DNA from: Saposhnikovia divaricata
Taxonomy: Eukaryota; Streptophyta; Magnoliopsida; Apiales; Apiaceae
Length of the DNA stretch: 64,000 nucleotides
Direction: 5' to 3'
Assembly (NCBI GenBank): GCA_036435485.1
Contig: JAZHRN010000139.1
Location: 4,712,001 to 4,776,000 of the forward strand
The notes under the pieces are model-generated. The model was not told the DNA's origin. It ran no database searches and saw nothing but the letters and a program-made list of their open reading frames with translations. Below are positions 31,024 to 45,000 of the stretch, piece by piece. A program made the translations under genes and the position numbers. The first letter of the stretch is position 1; each line of letters begins with the position of its first letter.

Positions 31024-31531
31024 TCCCAGTGTCACTGTAATCATTTTATCCGAATACTTTGAAAGTGATCGGGTAGCCTCACCCTCTTATGAATTGAATC
31101 CCTATAAAAAAACAATAATACATAATTAAGATAAATAAATAAGAAAATTATAGATTATATTTTCCATTATGTTTATATATGAGTAACATACATCATCTAG
31201 ATTGATTGTGCCATGAGATTGAGATTCTAAATCAAGGTTAGATATTTGTTCATGAATATTAGATGCATAAAAATTGTCATAATTATTCAAAATATTTTCT
31301 TCATACATAAGTATGGTGAAGATAATTTCTTTCCAACAATAACTTTGAGCTCTTCCAGAAATGTATCAACAGTTTTTTTCTATAAAATATGAAGAGAAAC
31401 ATAGTTAAAATTTTAAATTACTTAATATTAAATACTTATATTATGGACAATGTAAAGAAAAAAACAACATAGCAACCTACACTGACGTTGACAAAGAGGG
31501 TACAAAATTGTAAAAGAAACGTAGGGTATAA
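31024..31531. other. AT-rich spacer, no gene seen
   Basis: Only short frames, low complexity and no recognised motif. Confidence 0.6.
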
Positions 31532-31893
31532 GAGCATCTCCAAGAGGCTATTTATTATAGCTCTTAACTCAAAAAATGAGGAGAGAAAATAAAAATCAAG
31601 CTCCAAGAGACTCTTAGAGGCTCCTTAAAAAGTTAAGAGTTTCTTCTCTCTCCTCTATTTTAGGATCAACTAGGAGCTCTTAACTTAATATTTTATTAGT
31701 AAAATAATGGTTCTTCTCTCTCATCTATTGATTGTTTGTCCAAATGGAATTGAAATATGAATAAAATATAAAATAAAGAAACATAATAGAGAGCATTGTT
31801 GGAGTTGACACACAAATCAATGTAATAACTTGCTAAGAGCTTAATTGTTTATAATATATTTAGGAGTGAGCTATGAGATTCTTGGAGATGCTC
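31532..31893. mobile_element. Tourist-like MITE
   Basis: Terminal inverted repeats GAGCATCTCCAAGA and TCTTGGAGATGCTC bound 362 bp without coding capacity. The same termini occur in the MITE at 59762, which has a TAA duplication. Here the flanks are TAA and TTT, so the duplication is no longer recognisable. Confidence 0.75.
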
Positions 31894-33196
31894 TTTGGGG
31901 ATTCTATCACAAATTCACAATACATAATACATGTACATTAAGTATGGTCTAATCTTAGCAATGTCATATTCTATATTCATTTAGACTTTAAAATATGGTT
32001 AAGTTTTAAAAAAATGGAGTTGAAATGGTTAATTTTTTATTATATTTAAATATAGGTATAAATTTGAATTATAAAATATTTATAAACCTATAATTTATCA
32101 TTTTAAATGAAACAAATTTAATATTTCCATTTATCACTTAAAATATGTTACTGGTTCCAAAAACACACATAAAAACCAACCAATTTAGCACTTTTTTGCC
32201 ATTTAACCAATCAAATATTTTTTTTCACAAAGAACACTAACAAACTTTGCTTAATTCAATAAATTTTGTTCTAAATTTAACCATGGTTAATTATTATATT
32301 ATCTATTGTATAAATTTTTAATATAAAAGTAATGTTTGTTTTACATACTTGTGGACCATTTTGGTAAATAGTCAGATAATTAATTTAATTATAAAACTTA
32401 TATATGATTTTTTCCCCAAAATTGATTCTATTTGTTTTTTTCCCTCCTAAAATTGATTAACACGGTTAACTGAATCTGCACAAATATCATTTTTATATTA
32501 GTTATTAACAATACTATAATAAAATCATGAAATTCCATGCAATTATTAATTTTAAAAAACGTTATTGGACAAACTTAGCCAAAGTCATGCATGCCTTTGT
32601 CCCTCATGTGGTTTCTATCCATATTACATATCTATTAAAGTCATGCATGCCTTTGTCCCTCACGTGGTTTCTATCCATATTACATATCTATTTTCCAATG
32701 TATTGAGTTCAGAAAATAATTTGAATTACGATAAAACATATAACTCTTAATCTTTTTGTCATAAAAATATGGAAGTTACAAATACTTAAAATATAAATTA
32801 ATAAAATACAAAAATACATAAAGTAACAATACAATTGAAAGATTTTATAATTAAAAATTATTATTATTATATTATATTTTAATCTAGTTTAATATTTCAT
32901 AAATATTATTTTAGCAATAAAGATAATAAACTGCAATGAAGTAATAATTTAAAAGAATTTTTTGATTAATAATTTATTACTTATGTAATCAAGATGTGGT
33001 TGAACAATAGTTAGTACACATCAACAATAGTTAACTATAGTTAATTTATTTTCATAATTTAATAAAGTTTGTTGGGTTTTTATAAGAAAAAATAAGTTCA
33101 TTGTTAAATTGCAAAAAAATAGAAAGTTGGTTGGATTTTTTGACTAAAATAACTATATTTATTACTATGTACCAAACAATTATAATTACGTGTAGG
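31894..33196. other. AT-rich spacer with a 58-bp direct repeat
   Basis: No gene. At about 32579-32692 a 58-bp unit beginning AAAGTCATGCATGCCTTTGT is repeated in tandem with one or two differences. Confidence 0.6.
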
Positions 33197-33204
33197 TACA
33201 AAAG

Positions 33205-33418
33205 GAGTCCGGATACTATGTCCACTTTTCCATGCCCCTTCTGTGTCTCATCTCGTTTTGTATTAAAAGAGTGCCCCTGGCGGGGCTCATTTTAATAAAA
33301 ATAATATTTTTATTTTTATTTTTCTTAAAATGGATCCGTCAGGGGCATTCTTTTAAAACAAAAAGAACATAGACACAGAAGAATATACATGGAGAAGGGG
33401 ACAAAGGATCCGGGATCT
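33205..33418. mobile_element. 214-bp foldback-type MITE
   Basis: The left third and the right third are inverted copies (GTCCGGATACTATGTCCACT... against the reverse complement of ...GGGGACAAAGGATCCGGGA). Direct repeats TACAAAAG flank it (33197-33204 and 33419-33426), an 8-bp duplication that fits hAT-type MITEs. Confidence 0.75.
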
Positions 33419-33426
33419 TACAAAAG

Positions 33427-34792
33427 CTACGTGTAATAAAAAAGCTAATGATCTATGTAGTTGAAAATGTTTTACCTTTTATACCCACCTCCCCGCTTCC
33501 ATTTGATTTCGTATCATATTCAAGATTTATTCCTGTGATTTGCATTTATCTAATTATTGTTTTTAAATTATAAATATGTTCGTTATCAAGATTGGTGAAA
33601 ATATTATTACAATCTTTTTAATAATATTTTTATTTAATTCATTTCCAAATATCATTTTTGATTGCAACTTCTTGAATTTAAGACATAGCCTGTGATTGTA
33701 ACTTCTTGATATTATTAGTTTTGATAAAATAATTTGAATGTGGAAGATAAAAGCCAAAAAGATTTACAATATTCACAAAATTATAAACTATCCCCGTCGT
33801 AACTTAATTTTCTATAGTTGTAATGTAGCATGGATCTACCATAAGGTGACTTCCCACACAAAATGATCAACCGATAAGATAGACATTGAAGAAGTCAGGT
33901 GGCAACTGGCCAAATGTCATTGTTGCTTTTTTACTCGATGCTACCATAGTTATGAACTTACCATAGTTGTAGCATGTACTTTACATGTACATCTACATTT
34001 ATCTCTCTTTATCATTACCACTAACAATCCAACATAACAAAGTAGGAAATAGTGCAGTAATTTTGCAGAATTACATGAGACTTATTGCTATAAACTTTCA
34101 CATTAATTTCAAATGAATTCACTTGCACCTTTCGATATTTTTGTTTGCAGACATGAATCTCTATGGCTTCTGTTTGTACATGTACAATACAACTACATTG
34201 CAAATCACTTCTATATGTGTTCTTGGATTTAGATTTCAAATCCACTTCTTTCTCATCAACAAAATAGATACCAGCAGAGTCATGCTCCTTGGCTGATGAG
34301 TGATGTCAGGTGAAGTTACGCATTAGGTATATATTGATAAATAATGAGACCAAGCCCATATGCCAATCCGGATATTCCAAAAAGAACAGAGAAGCTTTCA
34401 GTTCAAGCTTGCCCACTTCAAATTTTGTGGTTTGTGAACTGCAAGCACTGCGCTTATCAGCCTCTGTCATGTATCCTTTGGAGGTCTCCTCTTACTGACA
34501 GCTTTAGAATAACAGTTGATCTGTGTCAATAAATAAAATGCTACAATCGAGTCTGCTTAAAAAGTATGTTGAAAGAAAATATACATATAGAATCATAGAT
34601 ATAGTCAACAATATAACTGATACCAAGATATGTATAAGAAGACTTCAGTTCATATAAAATTCTAGGTAGTTAAAACTATTTCGTCAACGACTCAACGACA
34701 TCTTCTATATGCTCGTCATTAGTATATAATGGACATAAATAGAATTTGACTTTCCTAATGAATCAACAACTTTGGGCCCAAGTTCATCACAC
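33427..34792. other. AT-rich spacer with one possible gene fragment
   Basis: Mostly low-complexity AT-rich sequence. Only the reverse-strand segment at 34320-34497 shows protein-like character. Confidence 0.5.
34320..34497 (-). pseudogene. Possible fragment of a membrane-protein gene (unidentified)
   Basis: Reverse strand encodes GYMTEADKRSACSSQTTKFE followed by VGKLELKASLFF. After a 1-nt shift at a T-run it continues as GISGLAYGLGLIIYQYIPNA and a stop. The composition (charged segment, then one hydrophobic span at the C-terminus) looks like a real exon, but I do not recognise the family. The shift would make it a pseudogene unless the T-run is a sequencing error. Confidence 0.3.
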
Positions 34793-35774
34793 TGTTAGGA
34801 ATATGTTGTACTTGATGATAACTTCACAATCAATCAAATTGTATAAGTATTGTAGCTGTCAACGGATGAAGATTTATAACTCTATCCGTTGACAGGTAGC
34901 TCATTAACAGATGAGGTTTTGTAGCATACTGCAGTATCTCTATGTTATCAACTGATAGTGTTTTTATCCACAGTCATGTTGACCATCAATGGATAGGCAG
35001 AATAGGGTAGCCAATTGTAAATAAGCTATGCTATGTAATTCTGTTTAAGTGAAAGTGTATCAACGGATGAAGACAAAACTCTATCAACGGATACAGCTCA
35101 AATCTACAATATCTACGGATACAGCTCAATCTATTATGAATGGATGACAGTGTACAATGTCAACGGATAATCATTAACACTTTCTTTTATGCTAGCTGGG
35201 GATTAGCAGTTGATAAAGATAGGTTTGACTAACAGATCACATGGGTTGATAGTAGGTACAAAAAGCAGTATGGCAGCCATACATTGGAAACGCAGAAGAA
35301 AGAAGCATTCCGTTTACACTATGAATACAAGAAAGGTGCGGGGACATGTCTATTCACAAGGACAACCTTTTGGATACATGTGTATTTGGAGTGAAGTAGC
35401 AAGTCAACTTGAATTATATTAATATTATCTTATTCCTGTAGTACTTGTAAACTTGGGATATATAACCAAGTGTAGCAACTCTTTAGAAGCAAGAAAACAG
35501 ATACATTTGCTTAAGGTTTTCTTGAATATCCTTAGAAAGCAAAGAGTTGTAAAACAGCAGCTGTGTACATTTGTATCATAGAGTTTTCTTCAGATAAAAG
35601 TTTCAGGTAGTGCATTTAACTACCTGATTTTATATGTGTTTGTGCATTAATCTTTATACAGCAATTATCTTCTTATAGATTTCTGGAGTTCTTATCAGGA
35701 ATTTATAAATATCAAGAATTGTATTCAACCCCCCCCCTTCTACAATTATACAAGTGTGTAATCTGGGAATAACA
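34793..35774 (+). repeat. Copia element 5' LTR
   Basis: 982 bp, TGTTAGGAAT...GGGAATAACA. It contains four exact TCAACGGAT words (34859, 35060, 35084, 35160), one inverted (34884) and several degenerate forms. A C-run lies at 35731-35739. Confidence 0.92.
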
Positions 35775-35776
35775 AT

Positions 35777-35788
35777 TGGTATCAGAGC
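35777..35788 (+). other. Copia primer-binding site
   Basis: TGGTATCAGAGC, complementary to the 3' end of initiator tRNA-Met, two bases after the LTR. Confidence 0.92.
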
Positions 35789-35833
35789 AAGCTTCTAACA
35801 TATTTGAAGTTTAAAGATCAACACACTTCCAAC

Positions 35834-37852
35834 ATGTCTAAGAAGGATTATGGAGTAAAGATACCAGTTCTTGATAGAGAGAATTACTTTCACTGGAAAG
35901 TAAAAATGCGTCTACATCTCTTGTCCATTGATGAGGGTTTTGTGGATTGCATTGACAAGGGTCCTCATGTTTCGATGAAGACTGCAACAAGAGTTGGCCT
36001 TGCTAAAGATACGCCTAACACTCTCATTCCCAAACCTGTTTCTGAATGGAGTCTTAAAGATATGGCAGAAGTCCACAAAGACAAAAAGACCATGAATATA
36101 CTGTTTAATGGTCTAGAAACAGACACGGTTGACAATGTTATCAGCTGAACTACCTCCAAGGAAGTATGGGACACTGTTCGAATCCTTTGTGAAGGAATAG
36201 AACAGGTGAGGGAAAACAAGATGGAACTACTAATCCAACAGTATGAGCACTTCCATTTCATGAGTGGAGAAACATTGAATGACACATTTAGTAGGTTTCA
36301 AAAGCTACTAAATGGCTTGAAATTGTATGGAAGAATCTACCTAGTGAAAGATTCTAATCTCAAATTTCTGAGATCACTGCCCAAAGAATGGAAGCCAATG
36401 ACTGTTTCTCTAAGAAACACTCAAGAGTACAAGACATTTACTCTTGAAAGGCTCTATGGAACTTTAAAGACATATGAGCTGAAAATGGAGCAGAATGAAG
36501 AGATTGAGAAGTCCCAAAAGAAAAGTGGGTCAGTTGCACTTGTTGCCAACTTAGAGCAGAAGGAGGAGAAAAGGATAGAAGCTGCTTGTTCTATACCAAA
36601 CAGGGAGGTTTGTAAAGGTAGAGCAGAATCAAGCAGGAGCAAGGAAAAGGTATCTGAAGAATTGAATGTCCTTCAGCAGGATGAATTGGATGAGATAGAT
36701 GAGCACTTAGCCTTTCTGTCTAGGAGATTCTCTAAGCTGAAATTCAAGAGAAACTCTGGGGTGGCCAAGCCATTTAACAAGGATTATTCCATAAGCAACT
36801 TTGTGGATAAATCCAAAATTAAATGCTATAATTGTGGAATTGCTGGTCACATGATAAGTGAATGCAGGAAGCCCAGATCTAAGAACAAGGAAAAGCCAAC
36901 TGAAGTTGTTGACTACAAGAAGAAATATTTTGATCTTCTCAAGCAGAAAGGAAAGGCATTCATGACCCAAGAGTATGACTGGGCTGCTGATGGAAATCAT
37001 TCTGATGATGATGTTGAGTTTGTCAACCTTGCATTGATGGCTGATTCTGGAGAGCAGGAAGCAAGTTCAGCTAGCAATCAGGTATTTTCTACTAATCTCT
37101 CTGATCTCACCAAAGAGGAATGCAATAGTGTTATAGATGAAATGTCTACTGAACTATATCACTTGAGTGTTACTCTTAAATCACTTAATAAAGAGAACAA
37201 TATGTTTAAAGAGACTAATCTGTTTTTAAGTGATAGAAATGCTGCTCTAGAAGTTCAATTTCTAGAATTTGAGAAAATAAGAGTTGATTGCAATAATGCT
37301 AAAAGTGAACTTGAAGCTATGTTAAAAAGAGAACTGATTTTAAGAGACCGGTTTGAAAAAGAACAAGGGATAATTGCTAAATTTCAAAGTTGTAGGAATA
37401 TTTCACAAAACATAATAGAAGTCCAGGGAATAGAATCGTTTGTGAAGGAGACCTGGACTCAAAAGAAAAAGGAGCTAGAACCTTGCATTGAGGATCTAGA
37501 GACTATTTGTGAATCAACGGATAGTGGTCATCCATTGACAGATGAACCATCAACGGATGAGAGGTATCCGTCGACTAACAAAAAGTTTGTTAGTAAGAGG
37601 GAACTCAAGAAACTGGATATTAAATATGGTCCAGTCACCAAGAACTTTGTTACTGGTGAGTGTAGCCAAACCAAATCTAGTGGGAAGGCTAAGGCATGTG
37701 ATTTACACAACAAAAAGGCTATTTGTAAATCAGATAATGAAAAGGTAGAAATTAAGGGTAAAAAGAAAAAGAACAGAAATGGTAAGATAGACATCAACAA
37801 GAAAAACAATTATTCTCCTGACAAGTTTGCCCCTAGGAAAACTTGTAGTTAA
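35834..37852 (+). pseudogene. Copia gag (interrupted)
   Basis: Begins MSKKDYGVKIPVLDRENYFH, the usual SIRE-type gag start, and continues in one frame past a TGA at 36146-36148 through the capsid region (WDTVRILCEG, FMSGETLNDTFSRFQKLLN). A zinc knuckle CYNCGIAGHMISEC (CX2CX4HX4C) follows at about 36824-36865, then a coiled-coil-rich part, ending at TAA 37850-37852. A second Cys/His cluster lies across that stop. Gag forms the virus-like particle and binds the RNA. Two TCAACGGAT words (37514, 37550) lie in the C-terminal linker. Non-functional as it stands. Confidence 0.85.
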
Positions 37853-38233
37853 TGTAATAGCGTCAATCACCTATCTTCTAATTGCAAGATTGTTAACAAG
37901 GTTCCTGCTCATGTACCTCAAACTATACCATGTATTCCTGCAATGCCTGGTTTGTATCAGAATGCTCATTTTAAAAATCCATATGTGAACATGCCATGTG
38001 TGTTTAATCCTTATTTTTAATTTGTGAATATGCCACAAATGACATGGAACAACCCACGCATGAATAACATGTATGCTAATCTTTCACAAATGCATGCACC
38101 AAGTATTTATGCAAATGAGCATCTAACCATATCACTCAAGCATCTACACCTAAGTTGAAGAATGCTAAGAGTGCAAAGTCAAAGGCTAACAAGAAAGTAC
38201 CCAAGGAAGCTTGGGTACCAAAATTAACTTGAT
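37853..38233 (+). pseudogene. Degraded gag-pol junction of the copia element
   Basis: Continues the gag frame with a Met/Asn/Pro-rich stretch interrupted by several stops (for example near 38018), then changes frame before protease. No independent gene. Confidence 0.55.
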
Positions 38234-41200
38234 TTGTTTTTGGAATGTGTGCAGGGAAACAGAAGGAATCTATGGTACCTAGACAGTGGATGCTCTAGGC
38301 ACATGACAGGAGATTCAACCCTGCTCACAGAGTTCAAGGAAGGAGCTGGCCCTAGAATTACCTTTGGAGATGACAGTAAAGGATATACTAAGGGATATGG
38401 CTTGATTTCAAAAGACAATGTCATCATTGAAGAAGTGGCCTTAGTTGAAGGTTTGAAGCACAATTTGCTGAGTATCAGTCAGATTTGTGACAAAGACTAT
38501 GAAGTAAGGTTCATAAAAGAAGCCTGTGTTGTTTCTGCCAAGGAAGACAACAATGTGGTATTGATAGGCTTTAGAAAAGGAAATGTTTACATAGCTGACT
38601 TCAATTCAGCATGCTCAGAATCCATTTCTTGTCTCTTCAGCAAAGCAAGTAAGGATGAGAGTTGGCTATGGCATAAGAAACTGTCACATTTGAATTTTAA
38701 AGTTATGAATGACTTGGTAAGAAAGGATCTTGCTAGAGGAATCCCTCAATTGGAATTTATCAAAGATGGACTGTGTGATGCCTGCCAATTAGGGAAACAA
38801 AAGAAATCATCCTTCAAGAGCAAGACAGAGTCATCCATTGTTAAGCCACTTCAATTGCTGCATATGGACTTATTTGGTCCAGTAAATGTCATGTCTATTT
38901 CAAAGAAGAAATACTGTCTGGTGATTGTAGATTATTTTTCTAAGTTTACATGGACCTTCTTCCTGCACTCCAAGGATTGTGCAAGTGAAATCATCATCAA
39001 TCACCTCAGAATACTAAACAATGGTTCTGAAGACAAAGTAAAAAGAATCAGGAGTGACAATGGCACTGAATTCAAAAATTCCACAATGAAGATCTTCTGT
39101 GAAGAGAATGGAATTGTCCATGAGTTTTCTGCTGCTAGAACACCACAACAAAATGGGGTTGTTGAAAGGAAAAATAGAACTCTCATTGAAGCATCTAGAA
39201 CAATGCTAAGTGAATCAAGATTGCCAACATATTTCTGGGCTGAAGCTGTCAACACTGCCTGTTTCACTCAGAATATTTCCTTGGTCAATCAAGCTAGAGG
39301 AATGACTCCTTATCAGTTGTTAACCAACAGGAAGCCAACTTTAGCTTTTCTTCATGTCTTTGGATGCAAGTGTTTTGTGCTAAGGAATCATGGAGATAAC
39401 TTAGGCAAATTTGAAGCAAAGGCAGATGAAGCTATTTTTGTTGGATATGCAGTAGGGAAAGCCTATAAAGTCTACAATCTAAGAACCAACATTGTTATGG
39501 AATCTGTACATGTTGTGTTTGATGATCAAAAGATTCTAGGTCTAAATAATGGAGGCTCCTATGAAAAGTTGAAATTTGAGAATGAGGTAGAAGGAAGAAT
39601 GTACAATGATGATGATGAGGAAAATGAAGATCATGACCATGAAAATTCACCATGGAAATGAAGCATCCGTTGACATTCATATTGAAGCATCCGATACATC
39701 CGTTGACATGCATTCTTATGCATCTGTCGACAGGCAAAATGGAGCATTCGTTGATAGACAAGGAGATGCATTCGTTGACAGTCAACTTCATAATTCCGCA
39801 AGGACAACAAACTCAGGGGGAGTTTCTCAAAGTCAAAACTCAATGACCAATCAACAAGATCATGCTCATACAGATGAAGCGACCTCATCCAGGTCAAACC
39901 TTCCACCTGCAAGAAAATGGACTAGAGATCATCCATTTGAGTTAATCATTGGTGAATCAAATTCAAGAGTCCAAACTAGGAGGGCCACTTAAGCAGAATG
40001 CCTATACAGTAGCTTCCTGTCTCAAGAGGAACCTAAGAAAGTGGAAGATGCCCTTCTAGATCCAGATTGGGTCTTAGCAATGCAAGAAGAGCTAAACCAA
40101 TTTGAAAGAAATAAAGTTTGGAAGCTTGTGCCCAAACCTGATGATAGAAGTGTCATAGGTACTAAATGGGTTCTCAAGAATAAGACAGATGAAAATGGCA
40201 TAATTATGAGGAATAAAGCTAGATTAGTGGCAAAAGGTTATTCTCAAGAAGAAGGGATAAATTTTGATGAAACTTTTGCTCCAGTGGCAAGACTTAAGGC
40301 AATTAGAATCTTCCTAGCCTATGCAGCACATGCCAATTTCACAGTCTATCAGATGGATGTCAAAAGTGCCTTTCTAAATGGGGAACTGGAAGAAGAGGTC
40401 TTTATCCATCAACCTCCTGGCTTTGAAGATCCAGAATTTCCAGAATATGTATATCTTCTCATGAAAGCACTTTATGGTTTGAAGCAAGCACCAAAGGCCT
40501 AGTATGACACTTTATCTCAATTTCTTTTGGAGAATCACTTCACTAGAGGTACAGTAGATAAAACCTTATTTCATAGGAATATCAATGGCTCTTCAATACT
40601 TGTTCAAATCTATGTAGATGATATTATTTTTGGGTCTACAGATGAGAAGCTTTGCAAAAGGTTTGCCAAACTTATGCAAAGTATGTATGAAATGAGCATG
40701 ATGGGTGAATTAACTTACTTTCTTGGCTTACAAGTAAAGCAAGTTAATAAGGGCATTTTTATAAGTCAAACAAAATATATTTATGATCTTTTAAAGAAAT
40801 TTGACTTAATGGATTGTACCTCTGCAAAAACACCTATGGCCACTGCAACTAAGCTTGAGTTGAATACTAAGGAAAAGTCTATGGACATCTCAAGCTATAG
40901 AGGCATGGTAGGTTCACTTCTATACCTAACAGCTAGTAGACTTGATATAATGTTTTCTACTTGTCTTTGTGCTAGATTTCAAGCTGACCCTAGAGAGTCT
41001 CACTTGATAGCTATTAAGAGAATTTTCAGGTATCTCAAGGGAACACCAAACCTTAGCATTTGGTACCCAAGAGAATCTGGTTTTGATCTAACTGGCTACT
41101 CAGATGCAGATTATGCAGGTTGCAGAATTGATAGGAAAAGTACTACAGGTTCCTGTCAATTTATAGGAAACAGGCTTGTTTCATGGTTCAGTAAGAAACA

Positions 41201-41555
41201 AAACTCAGTCTCCACTTCTACAGCTGAAGCTGAGTACATTGCTGCTGGAAGTTGTTGTGCACAGATTCTATGGATGAAAAATCAACTTATTGACTATGGT
41301 CTAAAAGTTGAGAAGATTCCAATTTTCTGTGACAACACAAGTTATATTGCCATCACAGGGAATCCAGTGCAACATTCGAGAACCAAGCATATTGACATCA
41401 AATACCACTTCATTAGAGAACATGTGATGAATGGTACAATAGAAATGCACTTTGTGCCAAGTGAAATGCAGCTTGCAGATATCTTCACCAAGCCTCTTGA
41501 TGAATCCACATTCACAAGATTGGTAGGTGAACTAGGTATGCTTAATTTGTCATAA
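38234..41555 (+). pseudogene. Copia pol: protease, integrase, RT, RNase H (interrupted)
   Basis: The protease active site DSGCSRHMTG lies near 38284. Integrase has its zinc-binding segment (HKKLSHLN...CDACQLGKQ) and catalytic DLFGP, RSDNGTEF and NGVVERKNRT. The frame shifts around 39650, in a stretch packed with the CATCCGTTGACA word. RT follows from 40041 (KWVLKNK, ARLVAKGYSQEEGINFDETF, YVDDIIFGS). RNase H ends with DIFTKPL and stops at 41555. In-frame stops are TAA 39990-39992 and TAG 40500-40502, the latter where Trp is expected after LYGLKQAPKA. Enzymatically dead as it stands. Confidence 0.9.
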
Positions 41556-42059
41556 TTCCTAGTGAAATTTGATCTTACTGCTTTGCAGCTAGAAATGTGT
41601 TTTGTTTTACTTGAGAATTAAAAACTCTCAGAAAAATTTTCTGCAGAAATTTTGTCTAAGGCAAAATTATCTTATCAACGGATATCCTTTTACCCATTGG
41701 TAGTATAAACACATTACTAGATTTTCGTATATCAACAGATAACAGGTTGTCCACAACATCGACGGATAAACTGTTTCTCAATCGTTCATCTTATATCCGT
41801 TGATATACATATTTTCTTTTAAATATAGCCGTTGGTAAACGTGTATATATAGGCATAGCTGTATTTATTTTCTTTTATTAACTGACAGTTACTTTTGACC
41901 AACGGGTAATTACTTTTAATTATTTCATTTTCAACTCTTGAAAAATATAAAAGGCTGTCTTGTGCTCTCGCATTTCACTTTTATCCACTTTCAAGATTCT
42001 CATAAGTAAACTGCATCTTCTTCACTAAAACTCTCTGCAACAAAAGTTCAAACACTTCA
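41556..42059 (+). other. Copia pol-env spacer
   Basis: No coding frame. Contains TCAACGGAT (41675), ATCCGTTGA (41795) and several degenerate copies. A TATA-like TATATATAGG lies near 41844. Confidence 0.5.
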
Positions 42060-45000
42060 ATGGCGCCTATTGTTAAGATGATGTCTTCCACTGGGTTCAC
42101 CTATGAGAAGAACAACTTCGCGGCCTATGTTGATACTGTGAATGCTCCAAAAGTTTATCACACAATGATGAATTTCGTGAAGAACTGTAGGCTGTCGTAT
42201 GCTATGACTACCACCACACCCCTCATCCATGAAGTAATTGAGGAGATGTGGACATCGGCTGAATTCAATGGTACTGATGAAACTCTATTTTTTTCTCTTA
42301 AGGGTAACAACTATGTGGTTAATTCTGATGTTCTAACTGCATGTTTGAAATTACCTGTGAATAATTGTTCATCTGCACCAACTGATGCTGAAATTGTTAC
42401 CATGCTTAATTCAATTAATTATGCTTTTAGTACTGATAATTTAGGCAAAATTGTTAGGAAGGGCTTGGTTAAAGAATGGAGTTATCTTTGTGATGCCTTC
42501 ATTAAAACTTTTTCTGGTAAAATTAGCAATTTTGATGCTGTTACTAAATCCATGCTTGTGATGCTAAATAGCAAGTCCATGCTTGTGATGCTTGTGATGC
42601 TAAATCCATGCTTGTGATGCTAAATAGCAACTAAATTAGGTAATAAAGAAGCTAGGGGCAAGAATATCTACTTTTCTAGATTTTTGATGCTCTTAGCCCT
42701 GCATATTTCTGAGAATGAGCTATCCATTTCTAACCCGAATAGCAAGTTCAATTGTTTTGTACAGGAGAAGAGAGTCCTTATTGACTTGATTCGAATGAAT
42801 CTGAATGCAGGGGTACCATTGGTTTATCTTCCAATTGTTCAGGTAGCTTCTAACCTTAATACTCCTATCTCTACCCCCCAAATTTTTTTGCCTTCCACTA
42901 TCACAATGGAGTCTGTAGTATTGACCAAACAGGCTCCTACCCAAGTGACAAAAACAAAAGTTTCCAAACCACAATCTAAAAGACAAACCTCAGGTGCTTC
43001 TCAAAAAGCACCTGTTGCAAAAACTACCATAGCTCTTGAGGGGAGTGTAAAGGAGGTAGTGAGTGGTGAGGGACAGGGTGCAAGCCTTAAGAATAAGGTA
43101 GGTGAGGAGAGTGCACCAAATAGCCAAGCCTAAGTTACATCCTCTCAACAGGGTGTGACTACTGACTTAAGTTCCACAGGAACTCTGCACAAAAGGGTAA
43201 GGGACACTAGCCCTCTCTCAAAAACCTATGGTAGAAGAGTAAAATCTAAAACCACTGGGGTTACACAGGGTGCACATACTGTACAGGCAACTGTACCTTC
43301 TCAAAATCAGTTTGATGTGGCTCCAGCAAATGTGGAGTCACAACCCCCTATTCATAACCTTCAAATCGATACACATTACAATCCACCATCACCAACTCCA
43401 TCTCTGGATGTGGATATGATATCTACATCAATTCCTGATTCTCCATCTTTAAAATTCTTGGAGAAGCCCCACTCTGCACTTGGTAGTCATCATCTTTTAG
43501 ATGATTTGTTGGGCCATCAATCTTCCATTCCTGAATTCACAACAAAATCTGTGGCCTCATCTTTAAAATCAATCTCCACAGATTCAGTGTTGGTTTTCAC
43601 TTCAACGGATACTATCTTTCTTTCATCAACGGATATCCTTCATCCGTTGACAAGTGTTTCTCCATCAACGGATGCGCCTATGTCTAACCATCCGTTGACA
43701 GCTGTAACTACTCCATCAACGGATATCCCTTATCCGTTGATAACTCACTCTACCACTATTATATCTGACATTCCTGTGTCAAGTGTGGAGGAGTTCTCAG
43801 TAGTTGAAACACTTTTAGGAATGAGGGAAGGGAGTGAGAGGCTGCCTTGTGAGCATGCAAAAGGAGAGGTAAATAATGAGAGGCTGACCATTTCTTCAGG
43901 TCAGGCAAAAGGAGAGCAAGAGAGTTCCACCTTAGTAGGTGAAGGTGAGGGTGTGAGCCAGGGGGAGCCCCTGATGCAAGAAAAGAGAGATGAGAGGAGA
44001 GAAGGGACTACAGGAGATATAAGGCAGGAAGATCCAGCCATTGCAATTGAGTTAATGGAGGTTGATGAAGCTTCTAAAGAGATGGAATTTCAACAAGAAT
44101 ATCAATCAATCATTCACTCCATCTCTTTGAATCCTGAAACCTTTACTCATCCTGTTTCTACCTATCAAGTCATGGCACAACAGGGCAATGTGGAGGCAGA
44201 GGAGGCAATGCACCTAGTGCATACCTCACAATCTCTACAAAGAGCAAAGGAAGCTTTGACAGCTCTGCCTTCAGATGCTGAAAGTGAAGAGTTTGGCAAT
44301 GATGACAGTGCTAGCACAGAAAATGATGAAGAAGTCAATGTGGAGGATACTCCAGAATGGTTATATTTTACTGCCACTGTGGTTGGTGACTTCAATGTGG
44401 AAATTATGAAGCAATATCAAACTGCTATGGCTGAGCACCAGAATGCAGATCCACTGAGAAAGGTTGTCCTTCAGCAAATAATGGCCTCCCTGAAACTTTA
44501 CAAGATGCAAATGGTTATTCAAAGAACACAACAAGAGGAGGTCCAAACTGCAATCAGAGAAATGAAAGTAGAATTAGATGCCAGGATTGAGGCACTAGCC
44601 CCTACTACCACTCAGAAGGTGCTGACTAGCAAACTGTTAAAAGAAGATAGCCTGGCCAAGTCTGTTCAGCATCTTTCCTCCAGAGTGGATAGTATGGAAT
44701 CTCAAATGAAGGAAATCATTGCCAACCAAGCAAAACAGACTGAGCTACTGGAAAGGCTACTTGTAGCCTCACCTCTAGCCCTTGATGCTAACAAAAAGAG
44801 GGAGAGAAAGGAAATAAGAATAGAAAAGGTTGCAGCTACTACTAGTCAATTTCAAGCTGCCAGTAGCAAGATAGCATAGACTGAGGGAGAACAACAGCCA
44901 ACTATAGTGGTCAATCCAAAATAATTTTCTATAGAGGCTTCCCCTGTGAAGAAACAAAAGGCTTTGCCTATGATTCCTGACTTATCAGAAATCTCAGATG

